DNA from: Anaeramoeba flamelloides | Taxonomy: Eukaryota > Metamonada > Anaeramoebidae | Length of the DNA stretch: 64,000 nucleotides | Assembly: GCA_027625915.1 (NCBI GenBank) | Contig: JANTQA010000012.1 | Span: forward strand, 5,292,501 to 5,356,500 | Reading direction: 5' to 3' | Part shown: piece after piece, positions 22,866 through 35,700 of the stretch | How the letters are laid out: each line of letters starts with the position of its first letter | How positions within the stretch are numbered: position 1 is the first letter of the stretch | Made by a program: the position numbers and the translations under genes | Notes under the pieces: generated by a model | What the model was told of the DNA's origin: nothing | Databases searched by the model: none | Seen by the model: the letters and a program-made list of their open reading frames with translations, nothing else

Positions 22866-25381
22866 TTTTATATACAATTATAAAAACAACAATTTATTTA
22901 TTATATTTAAGATTAAATTTTCCTACTTATTAAACTTGAATTTAGCAAATTAATATAAATTTATTTTAAGGAGTTTAATAATTGAACATATTCAAGAAAT
23001 TTGATTAGACCAAGTATAAGTATAAAATTAAATAATGTTGCTATTAAATATAAATCAAATTAGTGATCAATTATTCAAAAGTCTCTAAAAATTTAAATTT
23101 GTTAATTAGTAATATTTGTTCATCTGATTAAAAAAAAAAATAACTTTTTATTAACAAAAAAACTAAAAATTGAAAAAAATCTAAATTCGTTCACAAAATT
23201 AACAGTTGAATTATCAGAATTCAGACTTCAAAGTTTCAAAAATATCTGTCTTCATTTTGTCTCAAAATTTTGATTAGTTGTTAAAAAAATATTTTTTTAA
23301 AAAATTATATATATATATATATATATATAAGCTTAATTTCAAAAATAGGGGCAAATTTTTGATTGAAAAAAAATTGTAGTTTCTCATTTAGTGAATACCA
23401 AAACTCAACCCAGAAAAATCAGAACTTAAAACTAAAAAATAACTGTCTAAAACACCCTTTTCTGTTTTAATTATTATTTCTAATAAAAGAATAGAGAAAA
23501 GAAACCCATTAAGAAAAAAATAAATCTGACCCTATTTTTGAAATGATTTTTCATCTTAAAATTATCCATTTAAGATTCACCATTGCTTCCAAGACCTTTT
23601 GAAACAACTTTCCATCAGAGTTATCAGATTTTTACTATTTACCCATTTGGTATCAACCCAAACTTTCCTTGATACCTTTTTCAAGATAAAAAGAATCTCA
23701 ACAAAAGAAAGAAAAAGAAAAAGAAAAGAAAAAGGAAAAGAAAACGAAAACAAAACCAATTTTTTGAATGTACAACAAAGAACTCAAAGATAAAATGAAT
23801 ACGATCACATTCATCACATTGTCTCCAAATGAAAGAGAAAAGAAGATCTTATTTGATCTTGCTATTTCTTCACTTTTCAAGGAACCATTGTAACTCATTA
23901 AACCAAATTTGGTTGATACTTGTTTTCGAAGCAAACACTTCTTGGGTGTTTTACTTTCTTTGAATTTTACAATCCCCTTCTCCAATGCTAATTAATCTCA
24001 TCTCTTGAATATTAACGGTTTTCAAAAATGTTCTTGTTCATTCAACATAAAAATAAAAATATGGAATCATTTTGAAAGAAAAATTGCAAAAAAATGAATT
24101 CAACTTTGGGAAATTTTCATTAAAAGAAGATTGTTTCTTGATATTAAATATTCAATAATGACTTTTAAAAGATATTGGATTCAGAATATTTGGTTAACAC
24201 AACAAACATACCAATAATTTAGAAAATACTAATGATGAACCTATTTTTGAAATTTAGCTTAGTTATTTTTTTCAAGATTTTAAAAAAATTGAGGAAAATC
24301 TAGAATTATCCTAAATTCTATTGAATTTATGTAAAGCAACATTAGTTTTTCTCAATTTAAGTAATTAAAAGGAAATTTTTTCAAATTTTCTTTTCATCTC
24401 GGAAATTACAAAAAGTGCTGTTATTTTTCCTTGGTTTTCTTTCCATTCCTTAGAATCAAGATATTTTCAGGATAAAACAGAACCCCCCCTAAAAAAACGG
24501 ATGTGATGGTTTTTCAGGAATTCTAATAATTGGGTAAAATCATATATTTTTTTTTCTATTCTTTTGAATATAGGCAAAAAACTTAACGTTTTATTAAAGT
24601 TTTTTTTATTGGATAATCAATATTTTTTATATTTAAACAGAAAAATCAAGAAATATAAAGATAATTTTTTTGATTTTGAAAATGAAAGTAATATTTCTTG
24701 AATTTTTTTATCATTCCACATCTTAAAAAAAAAGGTTAATGGTAATTTTCGAAAAAATGATAGAATTGAATATAATCAAAGATTTAACACTAATTTTAAA
24801 ATTCTGTAAAAAATAATAAACACACCAATTTCTATAACTTTTTGGATATAACAAATAATAAAATTCTTTTTTTAAAATCAATATTTTTCAATTACAATTC
24901 ATTAAAAAATTCTTACATGATTAAATTTTATAAATATATCTAAAATAAGGCAGATCTAACTTGTTTAATTTTGTTTTTTTAAATTTCAATTCATTTACTG
25001 AAATTACACTATTTTTAATATCTATTCTCTTTTATACTTATGTCTTTTCTGTTTATTTTCTTTCTTTTGGTAACACATATGTTTTTTTATTGGATTTAAA
25101 TATTTTGACTTTGTGAATATGCATATATATTCACAAAGTTGGAATTAATTTCAAGACATAGCCTTGAGCAAACTTTCATCCACAATAAAAAATATTCACA
25201 TTAAATCACTAAAATTGTGATTTGAGTTTCAAAAATCCTTTCAAAAAGAAACCCCAAAAAATATATAATATTTTGATTAAATTTTATACCTGAAAAGTAA
25301 TTCTGACTGTAATCCATGTGTTAATTGGCTTAATTTTAAAGATTTAAATACTCCAATTTCGAAATTATTTGTTACAGCTGT
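22866..25381. other. Gene-poor stretch with MITE and palindromes
   Basis: No gene was supported. Complementary Lys/Arg- or Phe/Ser-rich frames at 23577-23985 arise from a purine-rich AAAGAAA block. It contains an AT microsatellite (about 23307-23329), a MITE (23337-23543, listed), and a degenerate palindromic module at about 24250-24430. Confidence 0.35.
23337..23543. mobile_element. 207-bp MITE-like element
   Basis: The inverted ends TTTCAAAAATAGGG and CCCTATTTTTGAAA continue imperfectly inward (gcaaattt / aaatctg). A TA microsatellite abuts the left end. Non-coding, and the only copy noticed in the window. Confidence 0.55.
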
Positions 25382-25767
25382 TCCAAGGCTACCATGAAAC
25401 TTTATCAATATCAAATTTTGATGATGATATTAATTTTTAAAAAGTTCAATATAAGAATAAGAAAGCTTCTATTGGAAATATTCTTTCATTAATGAGTTAA
25501 TATGAAAAATATTTTTCTAATGTGTTCGAAAAATAAATTCATTTTTTAGAGGAAACTTTATGTCGTTTCTTAATGAATTTTTGATGTTTCGAGTCATTTT
25601 GGGATCTGAAATTTTTTTTTTTGAAAATCAGAAAAAATTCTTGAATATTGGCACATTTAGGACTTTTTTTTTTTAAATAAAGCTTTCTAATTCTCATATT
25701 GAACTTTTTAAAAATTTATATCATCATCAAATTTTGATATTGATAAAATTTCAAGGTAGCTTTGGAT
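25382..25767. mobile_element. 386-bp element with about 90-bp TIRs
   Basis: The left arm (ccaaggctaccatgaaac, then tttatcaatatcaaattttg, then aaaaagttcaatat) is repeated as its complement at 25677-25767, ending ttcaaggtagctttgg. The internal 200 bp is AT-rich and non-coding. No target duplication was determined. Confidence 0.7.
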
Positions 25768-26402
25768 TGACTATAAGTTGATTATTATTAAATAATTGTT
25801 TGCATTTGTTATATGTTTCTTTCACCTTTTTTCGATTATAATATATATGTGAAATTATCCAAATAAATTCCCAAATATTTAATCTTTGATAAACCTTGTG
25901 AAATTATCTGTTTTGTCTTTTTCATCTTTTAATCGGGATTGTATTATTATTCCAAAATTTCAACTTCTATTGAAATACATCAAAAATTGATGGATACAAT
26001 ACTTTGCCTTTAAATAAATAAAAAAAAAAAGGGATTATAATACAATAAATTCTAAAAATAAAAAATTAGAAACATAAAATATTATTTCTTGTTTTTGTTG
26101 ATCTCTGGAAAAAAATCAAGAAAATAATAAATGACACTCAAATTAAAAAAAAAAAAGAGACGAAGAAAAATAAAAATAAAAAATTAAAATAAATAATAGA
26201 AAACGAAATGTTTTCTTGTAACAAAGCAATACTAAATATAAAAAATTGAAAATAAATAAATCTGTCATCATAAATTTTTCATGATTGATCGAGTAGATCA
26301 TTAAATATAAATAGTTTCTTCACGATTTAAAGAATAAATAAATATATATATATATATTATATTATATAGATATTCAGATATCTCTTTCTTTTTTTTTTTT
26401 TT
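25768..26402. other. Downstream region of the LeuCD gene
   Basis: AT-rich with a TA microsatellite at about 26341-26365 close to the LeuCD stop codon. No gene seen. Confidence 0.35.
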
Positions 26403-28376
26403 TTAATTTTCTTCAACATCTAATAACCCGCCACTGGAATAAATTTTTAATTGTGTGTTGGAAGCTGGAGTAGCTTTAACAATTTGACCATTTTCCTTTG
26501 TAATTAAGCCAGTTTTAATATCTATCGAGACCCTTTCACCATTTTCAATTTTCTTAAATCCATTGCGGTTTAATTGGATAATGGGCATTCCAGCGTTGAT
26601 AGCGTTTCTTTCATAAATTGCGCCAAAAGATTCGGCGACGATCAAATTGATTCCTAAGCTCAAGAAGCAATCGACTGCCTGTTGTCTCGATGAACCTGCA
26701 CCAAAATTTTTTGAGGTTATTACGATATCATTTGGCTTTGCGTTTTTGGCAAAGTCTTTATATCCCTCCAAGTTGTCAAAGGTGTATTGGCCCATTAATT
26801 CGCGATCTGTGATTGTCAAATATCTATTATGGAAGATCATATCTGTATCGATGTTATCAACATCGATTTTCCAAACACGGCCCGTGAACACTGTTGGTTT
26901 GCTTTCGATCTGCTTTTTCGAGGTTTTCTTTTGGACGACTTTTTTTTTCTTTGAAGTCGAATCTTTCATGTCCACAAAGCTTTTGCTCACGCGTGGTGCA
27001 ACTTTGACCAAGCCATTTTCTAATTTTTCCCAAGTGGTGATCTTGCCAACAACGGAAGAGGAGGCAACTGTTTCTGGTGAGGCCAAGAAAACCTTTCCCT
27101 TTCCTTGCTTCCCAGTGAAGTTTCTGTTTCCCGTGCTTAGTTCAACTTCAAATTTACCGGTCATTCCAATTTGCCCCTCGGCACAGCCTGCGCATCCTGG
27201 GCTGCCGACTAGTGCCCCGGCTTTGGCAAAGACGTCAATTAATCCCATTTGCAAACAGGAGTCGTAAACCTTTTTCGATGCTGGGACGATCTTCAAGACA
27301 ACGTCTGGGTGGATCTTTCTTCCGCGCAGGACCTTAGCAACGCTTACAAGATCTGAAATGGTGCCGTTCGTGCAGCTGCCAATGATCCCAGAATCCAGTC
27401 GGGTGCCTTCAACCTTTGAAACGGGCACAACATTATCTGGGTGGCCCGGTAATGCGACCATGGGCTCCAAATTGTCAATATCGACAACAAATTCCTTGTC
27501 GTATTTGGCGTTGCGATCTGGCTGCACGTTCATGAGCTGTTCCGCGGTCATTTCAATTCCCATCTCCTTGAGCACCCTTAGCGTTGGCGAAAAGAGCATG
27601 ATGATCCCTGCCATTTCTGTCGCCATCGAAGCCATCGTGACCCTGCCTGCGAGGGGCAGTTCGGCAACATATTGCCCATACATTTCTGCGGCGTAGCCCA
27701 AGAGCCCATTGGCGCCAAGTGCGCTGACCATTTTCAAAGTGACATCCTTTGGTGTGGCATATTTGCCTGGGGTACCCTTAATTTCAACCTTACAGCTCTT
27801 GGGTACCTTGAACCACACCTTGCCTCGCGACCATGAAGCTGCGATGTCCAAATCACCCATACCCTGCCCAAAGGCGCCAATTGCTCCCAAAATGTTTGCG
27901 TGGGAATCTGTTGAGACCAGGATTTGGCCGGGCTTGACAAGGTTCTCTTCAATGGCCAGATGCGTCCCGATCCCAACGCCAATATCAAAGATCTTGATCC
28001 CCTCTTTACGAGCAAACAGCCTGCACTTTTGTTGGTTGATCGCATACTTTTGAGACGAGCCAGCGGGGTTGCAATCAAAGGTGAAAAAGGTTTTGGTCGA
28101 GTTTTCAACTGGTAATTGCTTATTTTCAAGATGCTTGACAACATTGGCACCGCCAAAGTCTCTTGCTACCCTAACGTCAATGCCAACATCAACAATGGCT
28201 CCAGCAGAAACAGGATCTTCGGTGTGAGACTCAAAAATCTTTTGAATCAAGTTTTTTCCGCCTTGTGTGAAAAATCTTTTTGTTAAATTTCTTTTTTCAT
28301 AATTAAAAAGAGAAGTTACTTTTTTTTTTTGTTTTTTTTTTTTTGTTGGTTTGTTTTTTGTTTTTCGTTTTTTCAT
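26403..28376 (-). CDS. LeuC-LeuD fusion, isopropylmalate dehydratase/homoaconitase family
   Basis: A 657-aa intronless gene of the aconitase superfamily, which moves a hydroxyl group by dehydration and rehydration using a [4Fe-4S] cluster. Large-subunit signatures are STDSHANILGAIGAF (155-169), GSCTNG with Cys335, and SPGCAGCAEG with Cys395 and Cys398 (the three cluster ligands), then STGNRNFTGKQGKG (414-427). A Lys-rich linker (about 465-493) leads to the swivelling small-subunit domain with NIDTD (508-512) and NFGAGSSRQQAVDC (557-570). Bacteria and archaea usually encode the two parts separately. The substrate (3-isopropylmalate, homocitrate, citrate or dimethylmalate) cannot be told from motifs. 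A 40-residue Lys/Arg/Phe-rich N-terminal extension could be an organelle presequence, or could hide an unseen intron. The gene is notably GC-richer than its surroundings. The start is a true ATG. Confidence 0.9.
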   Translation of the reverse strand: MKKRKTKNKPTKKKKQKKKVTSLFNYEKRNLTKRFFTQGGKNLIQKIFESHTEDPVSAGAIVDVGIDVRVARDFGGANVVKHLENKQLPVENSTKTFFTFDCNPAGSSQKYAINQQKCRLFARKEGIKIFDIGVGIGTHLAIEENLVKPGQILVSTDSHANILGAIGAFGQGMGDLDIAASWSRGKVWFKVPKSCKVEIKGTPGKYATPKDVTLKMVSALGANGLLGYAAEMYGQYVAELPLAGRVTMASMATEMAGIIMLFSPTLRVLKEMGIEMTAEQLMNVQPDRNAKYDKEFVVDIDNLEPMVALPGHPDNVVPVSKVEGTRLDSGIIGSCTNGTISDLVSVAKVLRGRKIHPDVVLKIVPASKKVYDSCLQMGLIDVFAKAGALVGSPGCAGCAEGQIGMTGKFEVELSTGNRNFTGKQGKGKVFLASPETVASSSVVGKITTWEKLENGLVKVAPRVSKSFVDMKDSTSKKKKVVQKKTSKKQIESKPTVFTGRVWKIDVDNIDTDMIFHNRYLTITDRELMGQYTFDNLEGYKDFAKNAKPNDIVITSKNFGAGSSRQQAVDCFLSLGINLIVAESFGAIYERNAINAGMPIIQLNRNGFKKIENGERVSIDIKTGLITKENGQIVKATPASNTQLKIYSSGGLLDVEEN

Positions 28377-30129
28377 TCAATTAAGGAGAAAAAATTGTTT
28401 GTTTTTTTTGTGTTCTGTATTTTCTTTGTGACAGGGGGTTACTCATTTGATTTATAAAAGTTGTTTAAAGAAGCTCTGAAAAAAAAAATGAATGAATTGA
28501 AAAAGTTGAATAACGGACAAATTATAACATAGCATTACTGGTAAGTAACCTAAAATAGTTTTTAAAAAGAACTTAACATTTATAGACCAGTTTTTTTCAA
28601 GCTTTTGGATTCTAACTTTAAGGGTAAAATTAAAGGTGAAAAATTTAGAAAACAAGTAATAACTTTGAAATACTCATCTGTATTTGGTGTCTCTTTAACA
28701 GAAAAATAGGTACGAGAGTTATAGTTCTTAATAATGTGGTTTTTTATTCTTGGTGAGTTGTAAAAACATTTAATTATTTTTATCTTTCTTGAGAGTATTC
28801 AGATATACAAAAATATCTGATCAAATATTTGCATTTACCTTTTTCTCCAAGTCTCATTTGCTTTTGGTGATGTCAAAGCAAAATCTGTTTAACTAAATTC
28901 AGTGAGACGAGCAAACAAACATCAGAGAATGATGTCTTTTTGATTTTAAACACTTCCCAATTAAACTACAAATTTATTTGAAAAGTTGAATTACAAATAC
29001 CAATTTCCCAAAAGTAAAAGGGGTATATTGAAAACCCTTCATACCACACATTAAATGGACATTTAACTTTGAATTGAACAATAATTATGATTTTTATTTG
29101 AAAAAAATCTTGAAGAGGTAATTCATTTATTAACATTATGAAAAAGAAGCAAAGAAAATACAAAACTCTTATTTTTATCATCTTTTTAATTCTATTAGGA
29201 GAGAGAAACCTCAAGAACTAACTTTAAAAGTTTTGTCAAATATGAAAGAGAGAGTTCAGTAAAGCAATAATCATCCTTAAAGTAGAGAAATATAATCATA
29301 AAAGAAAAGTATTGAAAAAAAAAATGCCACAACAGAAAAAAAGCCCAGATCAAAAATTTAATTGTTAATAATCGAAAAATTGTTTTGTTCTCAATTAATA
29401 ATTTCTTATATTTGAAAATCAAACTTTGAAAAATATAAGTGTATACTTATTAGAACTACGACTAATTAAATTAAATTTATTCAAAAAATTATTCAATCAA
29501 CAAAAAAAAAAGATTAAAGAATATGATTGCCAAAATTCATTGAAAACTTTCTTTAAAACTCGATTATTTTTCAAAAAAAGTTTATCTAATTACATCTTTC
29601 AAACAATTAAATGGGAATTCTACAGACCCCCACTTTAATGGACTTTATCAAAGTTTATTACTAAGTTCATAAAAAATTTGTTTTGTTATCAAAAGAATTT
29701 GTTTTTTCATTTTCCGAATATTAAAAATCAATAATAATATTCGCACTTGTTTTTGTTCAAGGTTTTTGTTTTAAGACTAAAATTCACGATCTTGAAAAAA
29801 TATTTTTTTCAAAAATTTAAATGTTTGTTAATTATCCATTTTTTAATAACTTCTATTATATAAAAAAACATTGATTAATAAAAGATCTTTGATCAAAAAA
29901 TATTTTTAGAGATATTTTACAATTTAAGTTGAAAAATCCAATTTTTCAAGTTCTATTAATATTTTTTTAAAATTTAATAGTAGAAAATTTGAACAATTTT
30001 TTCTTTCAAAGATAAGTGGTTATTTTATAATATTTTAAAAGAATTTTAAATCATAAGAATATTTCTCAAATATCTTAGCAATTATTTTGACTATAAAAGA
30101 ATTATTTGTTCTTATAAATTGAAAAAAAT
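28377..30129. other. Gene-poor stretch with a decayed TIR-element copy
   Basis: No gene was supported; several 60-80 codon frames are low complexity. About 29440-29690 is a divergent copy of the element at 41576 and 55546 (shared blocks such as actttaatggactttatc and aaagtttattac). Confidence 0.4.
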
Positions 30130-30640
30130 GTTTTTTTTTGATTTTCCGTTTGGTTTTTTTTTATTTTTGAAATAAACAGAAAATTTTTATAAATTTTCAG
30201 TTTATTCCAAAAAGTAAAAAAAACCTAGGACAATTTCCGTTTGGTTTTTTTTAATTTTAAGTTTTGAAATAAACAGTAATTAAAAAATTTTTCAGTTTAT
30301 TCCAAAAAGGAAGAAAAAAGCATTGGACACTTCCGATAGATTTTCCAGGATTTAAAAGAATGGAGTAAAATTAAAAAAATTTCTCAATTCTTTTGAATTC
30401 TGGAATACCTAGGCACTCCACATACACTTTTGTTAGGCTTTCCAGAATTTAAAAGAATTGAGAACATTTCTTAATTTTTTTCAATTCTTTTGAATTCGGG
30501 AAAATCTAAGCACTACATGGACACTTTTAGTTGGGGTTTCCAAAATTTTAAAAAAATAAAGTAAAATCAAAGATCTTACTCAATTCTTTTGAATTCAGGA
30601 AAATCTATGCACTACATGGAAATTGATGATTCTTTTTTTT
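30130..30640. repeat. Modular palindromic array
   Basis: Two palindromes of the ggttttttttatttttgaaat type (about 30150-30225 and 30240-30317) are followed by three of the aaaagaattgag ... caattcttttgaatt type (about 30340-30410, 30428-30505, 30537-30602). They are joined by linkers such as cctaggcactccac and aagcactacatgg. The array ends at a T run of about 26 directly abutting G6 (about 30633-30664). Non-coding. Confidence 0.8.
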
Positions 30641-31268
30641 TTTTTTTTTTTTTTTTTTGGGGGGCAGTTCTTTAGGTTTTCCTGAATTGGAATAAATAGA
30701 GAAAAATTCAATGGCTTTTCAGAATAATAGTTGTTTTATTTCTTCTTGAATTATAATTATATTAAATGTTAGTAATTGAAATTCAAATGGTTTAACATTT
30801 CAGATCTTCGCTTTTTTCAATTCTGAAATTCCTATGATTTTAATATATTAGTTCACCCAATAGAAACCATGAAATACAATCCAAACAAACCAAATAAATA
30901 AAGTGGTAACAACAAATTACATTCTATTTCTTTGAAATGATCATTTATTAAAAACAGAAAAACGAAAAAGAAGTGAAAATTTTTTCACCTTGATTATTCT
31001 ATTTTCAGATTTTATCAGAATTATTTTGTGTGAGCTATGGACTCATTTTGTAATGTAAGGGTAACTTTAAAAGCTCTATCTTGTTGTTAAAAACCTCAGT
31101 TATTCAAAGCATTGGCCCTTTCCTTTTCAGTGTTTGTTACTTCGAATTCATTTGATACCCTTGTATTCGAAGTAATTAAAATTAAATATTCAAATTATTT
31201 GAGTAATTAGTTTCTTGGAAAAAAGGAATAAGAAATATAGAAAGAATGATCACATTAATTAATTTCAA
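30641..31268. other. Intergenic stretch
   Basis: AT-rich DNA between the palindromic array and the CACTA-like element. No gene seen. Confidence 0.35.
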
Positions 31269-31715
31269 CACTACAAGAATAGCACAATCCATACAAATAC
31301 TTTCAAGACTTTTTCAAACTTTCAGGCTGACAGTCTGCAAGATTTCAGTCTCTGATATTCTTTCATATTGTTTCAATTTTCCAATACTTGGTAACAACTT
31401 TTGTAAGCCAAAAAAAGGGATAAAAATAATAATTTACAAAAGATAGTATTTTGAATTTAATTGAAATTTTTGAAAGTTATCTAAAAGAAAAATATTTGTA
31501 AACTTTCAATAACCTGAAACTCTTTTTATGAAAACCAAAAATTGGAAAGTTGTTTAAATTACATGTTTTTAAAAATTTGAACTTGAAAAACTTTTAAATT
31601 GAAAGTTGTTGCATTGTGATCTTCTAATTCCTTTCAAAATTTGGAACAATTTTAAAAAAACAAAGTGTTGCTAAGGAAAAAAAGTGACTACAATTTTTGT
31701 GCTATTCTTGTCGTG
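31269..31715. mobile_element. CACTA-like non-autonomous element, copy 1 (447 bp)
   Basis: The ends CACTACAAGAATAGCAC and GTGCTATTCTTGTCGTG are inverted repeats, and the CACTACAAGAA terminus is typical of CACTA/EnSpm elements. A 448-bp relative lies at 36061-36508. No transposase; a 66-codon frame inside is incidental. A 3-bp target duplication is not clear. It lies 73 bp upstream of the RPS14 ATG and so may contribute promoter or 5' UTR sequence. Confidence 0.7.
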
Positions 31716-31788
31716 AACAAGAAAACAATTTTTCATTTTTTTATTAATTTTATCTGTTTTGTAAATAACAATTTTTTAATTCACAGAA

Positions 31789-32708
31789 ATGAGCCGAAGA
31801 AAGAAACAACAAAAGAAACAACAAAAAGAAACTGAAGAGAAAAAAATGGGGCCTTTGGTAAAAGAAGGTGAACTTGTTTTTGGTGTTGCACATATTTATG
31901 CTTCTTGGAATGTAAAGATCAAACTTTCTCTTTTGTTATGATTTCTTTTTTTATTCTTAGCTATTTGCTTTTTTTTTTTTTTTGTTTTGGTTTTAATCTT
32001 CTTTTTTAAATACACTCAAAATTCTTTCAAAATTTTTACGATCTTTATCTATTAAACACCAAAACTGAATTATTTTACAAACACAGGACACCTTTATTCA
32101 TGTTACTGATCTTTCTGGAAGTGAAACAATTGCAAGAGTATCAGGTCTGTATTTTTTTTTTTTTTTTATAATAAATATACCTTTTTATTCGACTCAAGTA
32201 AAAGTATTCAAATAACAAACAAATTACAAACAAAAATTATATTTACGAAACCTATCTTTTCAAAAACAAAAGGTGGACAAAAAGTAAAAACTGATCGTGA
32301 TGAATCTTCACCATACGCAGCTATGCTTGCCGTAGTCGACATAATTACTCGTTGTAAGGTATGTATCTACTCTTTAAACAAAAATTTTTTCTTTCTTCTT
32401 TTTACTTTTTCAGGCAATTACTAATCCCAAATAAACCCATTCTTTAAAAAACAATTCTTCGATCGAATATTGATTGTTCATCATTTTTTTTTTTTAAATT
32501 ACCAAAACAGGAACTAAATATCAATGCACTCCATATTAAAATCAGAGGAAGAGGCGGAAACAGAAGAAGAAGACCTGGTCCAGGAGGACAAGCAGCCATG
32601 CGTGCTCTTGCAAGAGCTGGAATGAAAATTGGAAGAATTGAAGACGTTACACCAATCCCAACTGATGGTACAAGAAAACACGGTGGAAGAAGAGGAAGAA
32701 GACTTTAA
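31789..32708 (+). CDS. RPS14: 40S ribosomal protein S14 (uS11)
   Basis: Four exons: 31789-31911, 32087-32144, 32273-32358 and 32511-32708, with introns of 175, 128 and 152 bp, all GT...AG and phase-consistent. The product is 154 aa, close to the usual 151. Family signatures are [33 protein letters not shown] [33 protein letters not shown] and the C-terminal GGRRGRRL. The protein lines the 40S platform near the mRNA exit and is needed for small-subunit assembly. Substitutions relative to common eukaryotic sequences, such as [14 protein letters not shown] where others have a Thr/Lys stretch, keep the charge. A tttaattcacag sequence just before the ATG looks like an acceptor, so a 5' UTR intron is possible. 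A CACTA-like element sits just upstream. Confidence 0.97.
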
Positions 32709-35700
32709 GTCAATTCTTTTTTTTTTTTTTCTTTCAACACCCCTTTCCCAAAAAAAGATTAAACCTTCGTCTTGTGTGATCAAAACAAAACCTTTTTAAT
32801 TATTTTTTTTTTTGCTTTTTGATTATTCGATTTGAAAGTATTTTTTTTTGATCAACATCACATCAGCAATCTCACATTTACTTTTTTAGTTCATTTTATT
32901 TTGATAATTTTAAAATATTTTAGAATCATGATTTTTAATAATATTTCGGTGTTTTTTTTGAGGACTTGGTAAGGGGGTTTTCGAGGAGAACAATACAATA
33001 AAAAAACCCCAAAAAAATTAATTATTTGTGAAAAAAGATTTATTTTAATCAGTGGATTAAAAGATCTTAAAAATATAACCCGCTTGAAGAGTTAGCCTTT
33101 GTTTTGTCCACTTAGAATTCATTTAGGAAGTATTTACTTAAAAAAACAAATATGAAAAAACACAAATTTTGTGAGAATAAAAGTATATTTTCTCCTGAAT
33201 GGCAAAGTATGATGATTATTTGAAAATTTCTCTGTGTGGGTATCTCTTTTGAGTGTCTCATATATTTTGTGAGTTTGAATAGTTTATACCTAAACATCAA
33301 AACAATTAACGTTTTGTTCATTTTCAAAGCTAACCAAAAAGTGTAAAAAATATACCAAAAAGTATCAAAAACATAAAGTTGGTTTACCGTTATAGTTATT
33401 ATTCAAGTCATTCAAACATCGGTTTAGCATCAAAGATGGAGTGAAAATTGTTTGAATTTAAACGTCTTTGATAAAAAAAAAATTTCAGGATAAATAGACT
33501 TGTAATTTCAAAAAATCTAAAAAAACTTTGAGGCTTTCGTCCTTTCTTTTAAAAAGTACAAGTAAGGAGAAACAACTTAATTATTTGAGTTATTTTATTG
33601 TGCTCTTAAGAATCACTTCTGATTATTTGATTTAAACATGTACAAAGTTAAGAAATTCTATTCAAGAATTATTTTATTATCTTTTAAAGGTATTTGAAAA
33701 ACAAAAATAACAAATTATGAGAAATATTTCATAAACAATTGGTAAAAAACCAAATAAAAGAAACATTGCCGGGTTTACATCAAAGAAACTGGATCGACCT
33801 CGATTTTTTTGGAAATTCGTTAATAATGAACCAATTTTGATAAAAATTTTATATTTGATTTTATTATCCCAAATACTAGAAGAATTATTAGAATCAAAAT
33901 TGCCAGGAATATCAGTTCTTCAAATTATTTATTAAAGGGGTTTTATTGTAAAAATAATCACATTCTACAATCTCAAAAAACATCCAATAATTTGTATTCT
34001 TAGATATCTGAGATAATTCTTTTTTATATACTAAGTCAACTCCATCTTAGTAGAAATCATTTTGATTCTTTTATTTAACTTAAATTCAATTTTTAAATTT
34101 ATTTTTCAAATTAAAAACTTTTTAAAAATCCAAAGTAATTTTTGACAAATAAAAAAATCCAAAAGAAACATAGAATTTTCATAGACAGACAATAAAAATG
34201 ATCCCCAAAACTCACATCCAGCAACAACTATAACAACACACCTCTTTAAATATTGATTTAGTTTTGAAATATTTCCAAGATAAGAAGAATTATTACCTAA
34301 TGAAGAAACACTAAAAATTGAAAATTACAGAACAATCTTTTGAGGTTAAAAAAAGTTCCATACTTTAGTGATCAGAACTTTAAAATAAACTAACTCGCCC
34401 AAACATTCTTTTCTTTATAAAATTAACAAATTAATATAAAATAGAGGAAAAATAAACTACAAATTTTCAATCGAGGCCGTTTCACTCAATATACCAACCA
34501 CGATCCTTTTGTTTAACTTTTTTTTCTTTATAGCTTTTCGCAATCATATTAATTCATTTGATGATTAGTTGTTTAATAATTCACCCTTTTTCTTGTGGAT
34601 CGAATTCATTTGTGTTAACTTGATAATTTTTGCCTTTACTTTTATCTATTTTTTTTTCAAGTTTTTCATACTTTCCATTTTTTAGTATTTCAGTAAATGT
34701 AAGTATCACACTTTTTTTTTCCTTTGCAACTTATCTTCAAAATAAAAATATAATTCAATTGAGATTGAAATTTAAAAAAACAAAAAGTCTCCAGATTGAT
34801 CATTCATCTTTATATTGTCTTTAATTGTTAATTATTTTTGAGAATTCTTTATTTATTTATTAGCATAAGTATTATTTTGGAACTGAAAAAGATCAAATTT
34901 GGGTACTATTTGAAAAGAAGAAAATTTCAAGATATTTGAACCTTTAAGTGATCAAATATGGTTTACCTTGTTATAAAAACATTCTTAAAATTTACAATTC
35001 TCCATTGTAAACATTAATATTTAAATTTCATTTCTTTTAAATTTTTAAATACTATTTCAAGATAAATTCATCCAATAATCAACTCAAATCAATTAATTAT
35101 TCTGAATGAAACAAAAGTATGAACACAATAGTTCAGGGAACATATATTTTCTGATGAATAGGTAATTCTGAATAAATATAAAATCACTAATATAAAAATA
35201 ATTTTTTTTTTATTATAAAAGAACTTAGAATTTGGGAAAAAAATATACAATCCTAATTAAAATTGATTTTTAAATTTTGATTTCCAAATCTAATTTAACT
35301 CTGAAAAGAAAACAAAAGCTTTCATTTTGGATTTTTTTTACTAATTTTTTACGTTCTTTAAAAATAAAAGCAAAAACACCAAAAATTAGATTGATTATTA
35401 GAATCAAAATAGAATCCAAAACATCAATTTGAGCGAAAATTTAAGCATGATCAATTTTCCAAATTTGATATTTAAGTGTAAACCTTTGTAAAAGTGGATT
35501 TTTATTATAAAAAATCAAAAAATTGAATTTTTTGTTTTTTTTTGTTGTTAACATTTTTCAATTCAGGAGAAATTGACTTTAAGAGTTTAATATATAGGTA
35601 TTGCCCCAGTTTTAAGAATTCCAATTTCAGCTATCTTTCTTGATTAGCAAAAAATAAGAAGAAGTTTTATTTGTAAAATTTACACTTTTCACATCCATTT

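Noticed and set aside
23577-23985. Lys/Arg/Glu-rich and complementary Phe/Ser-rich frames
   Set aside because: Both come from one purine-rich AAAGAAA block.
26647-28156. Several long antisense or shifted frames over the LeuCD gene
   Set aside because: Shadows caused by the higher GC content of the real gene. They contain no recognisable domain.
32514-32783. Ser-rich minus-strand frame over RPS14
   Set aside because: Antisense of the conserved fourth exon.
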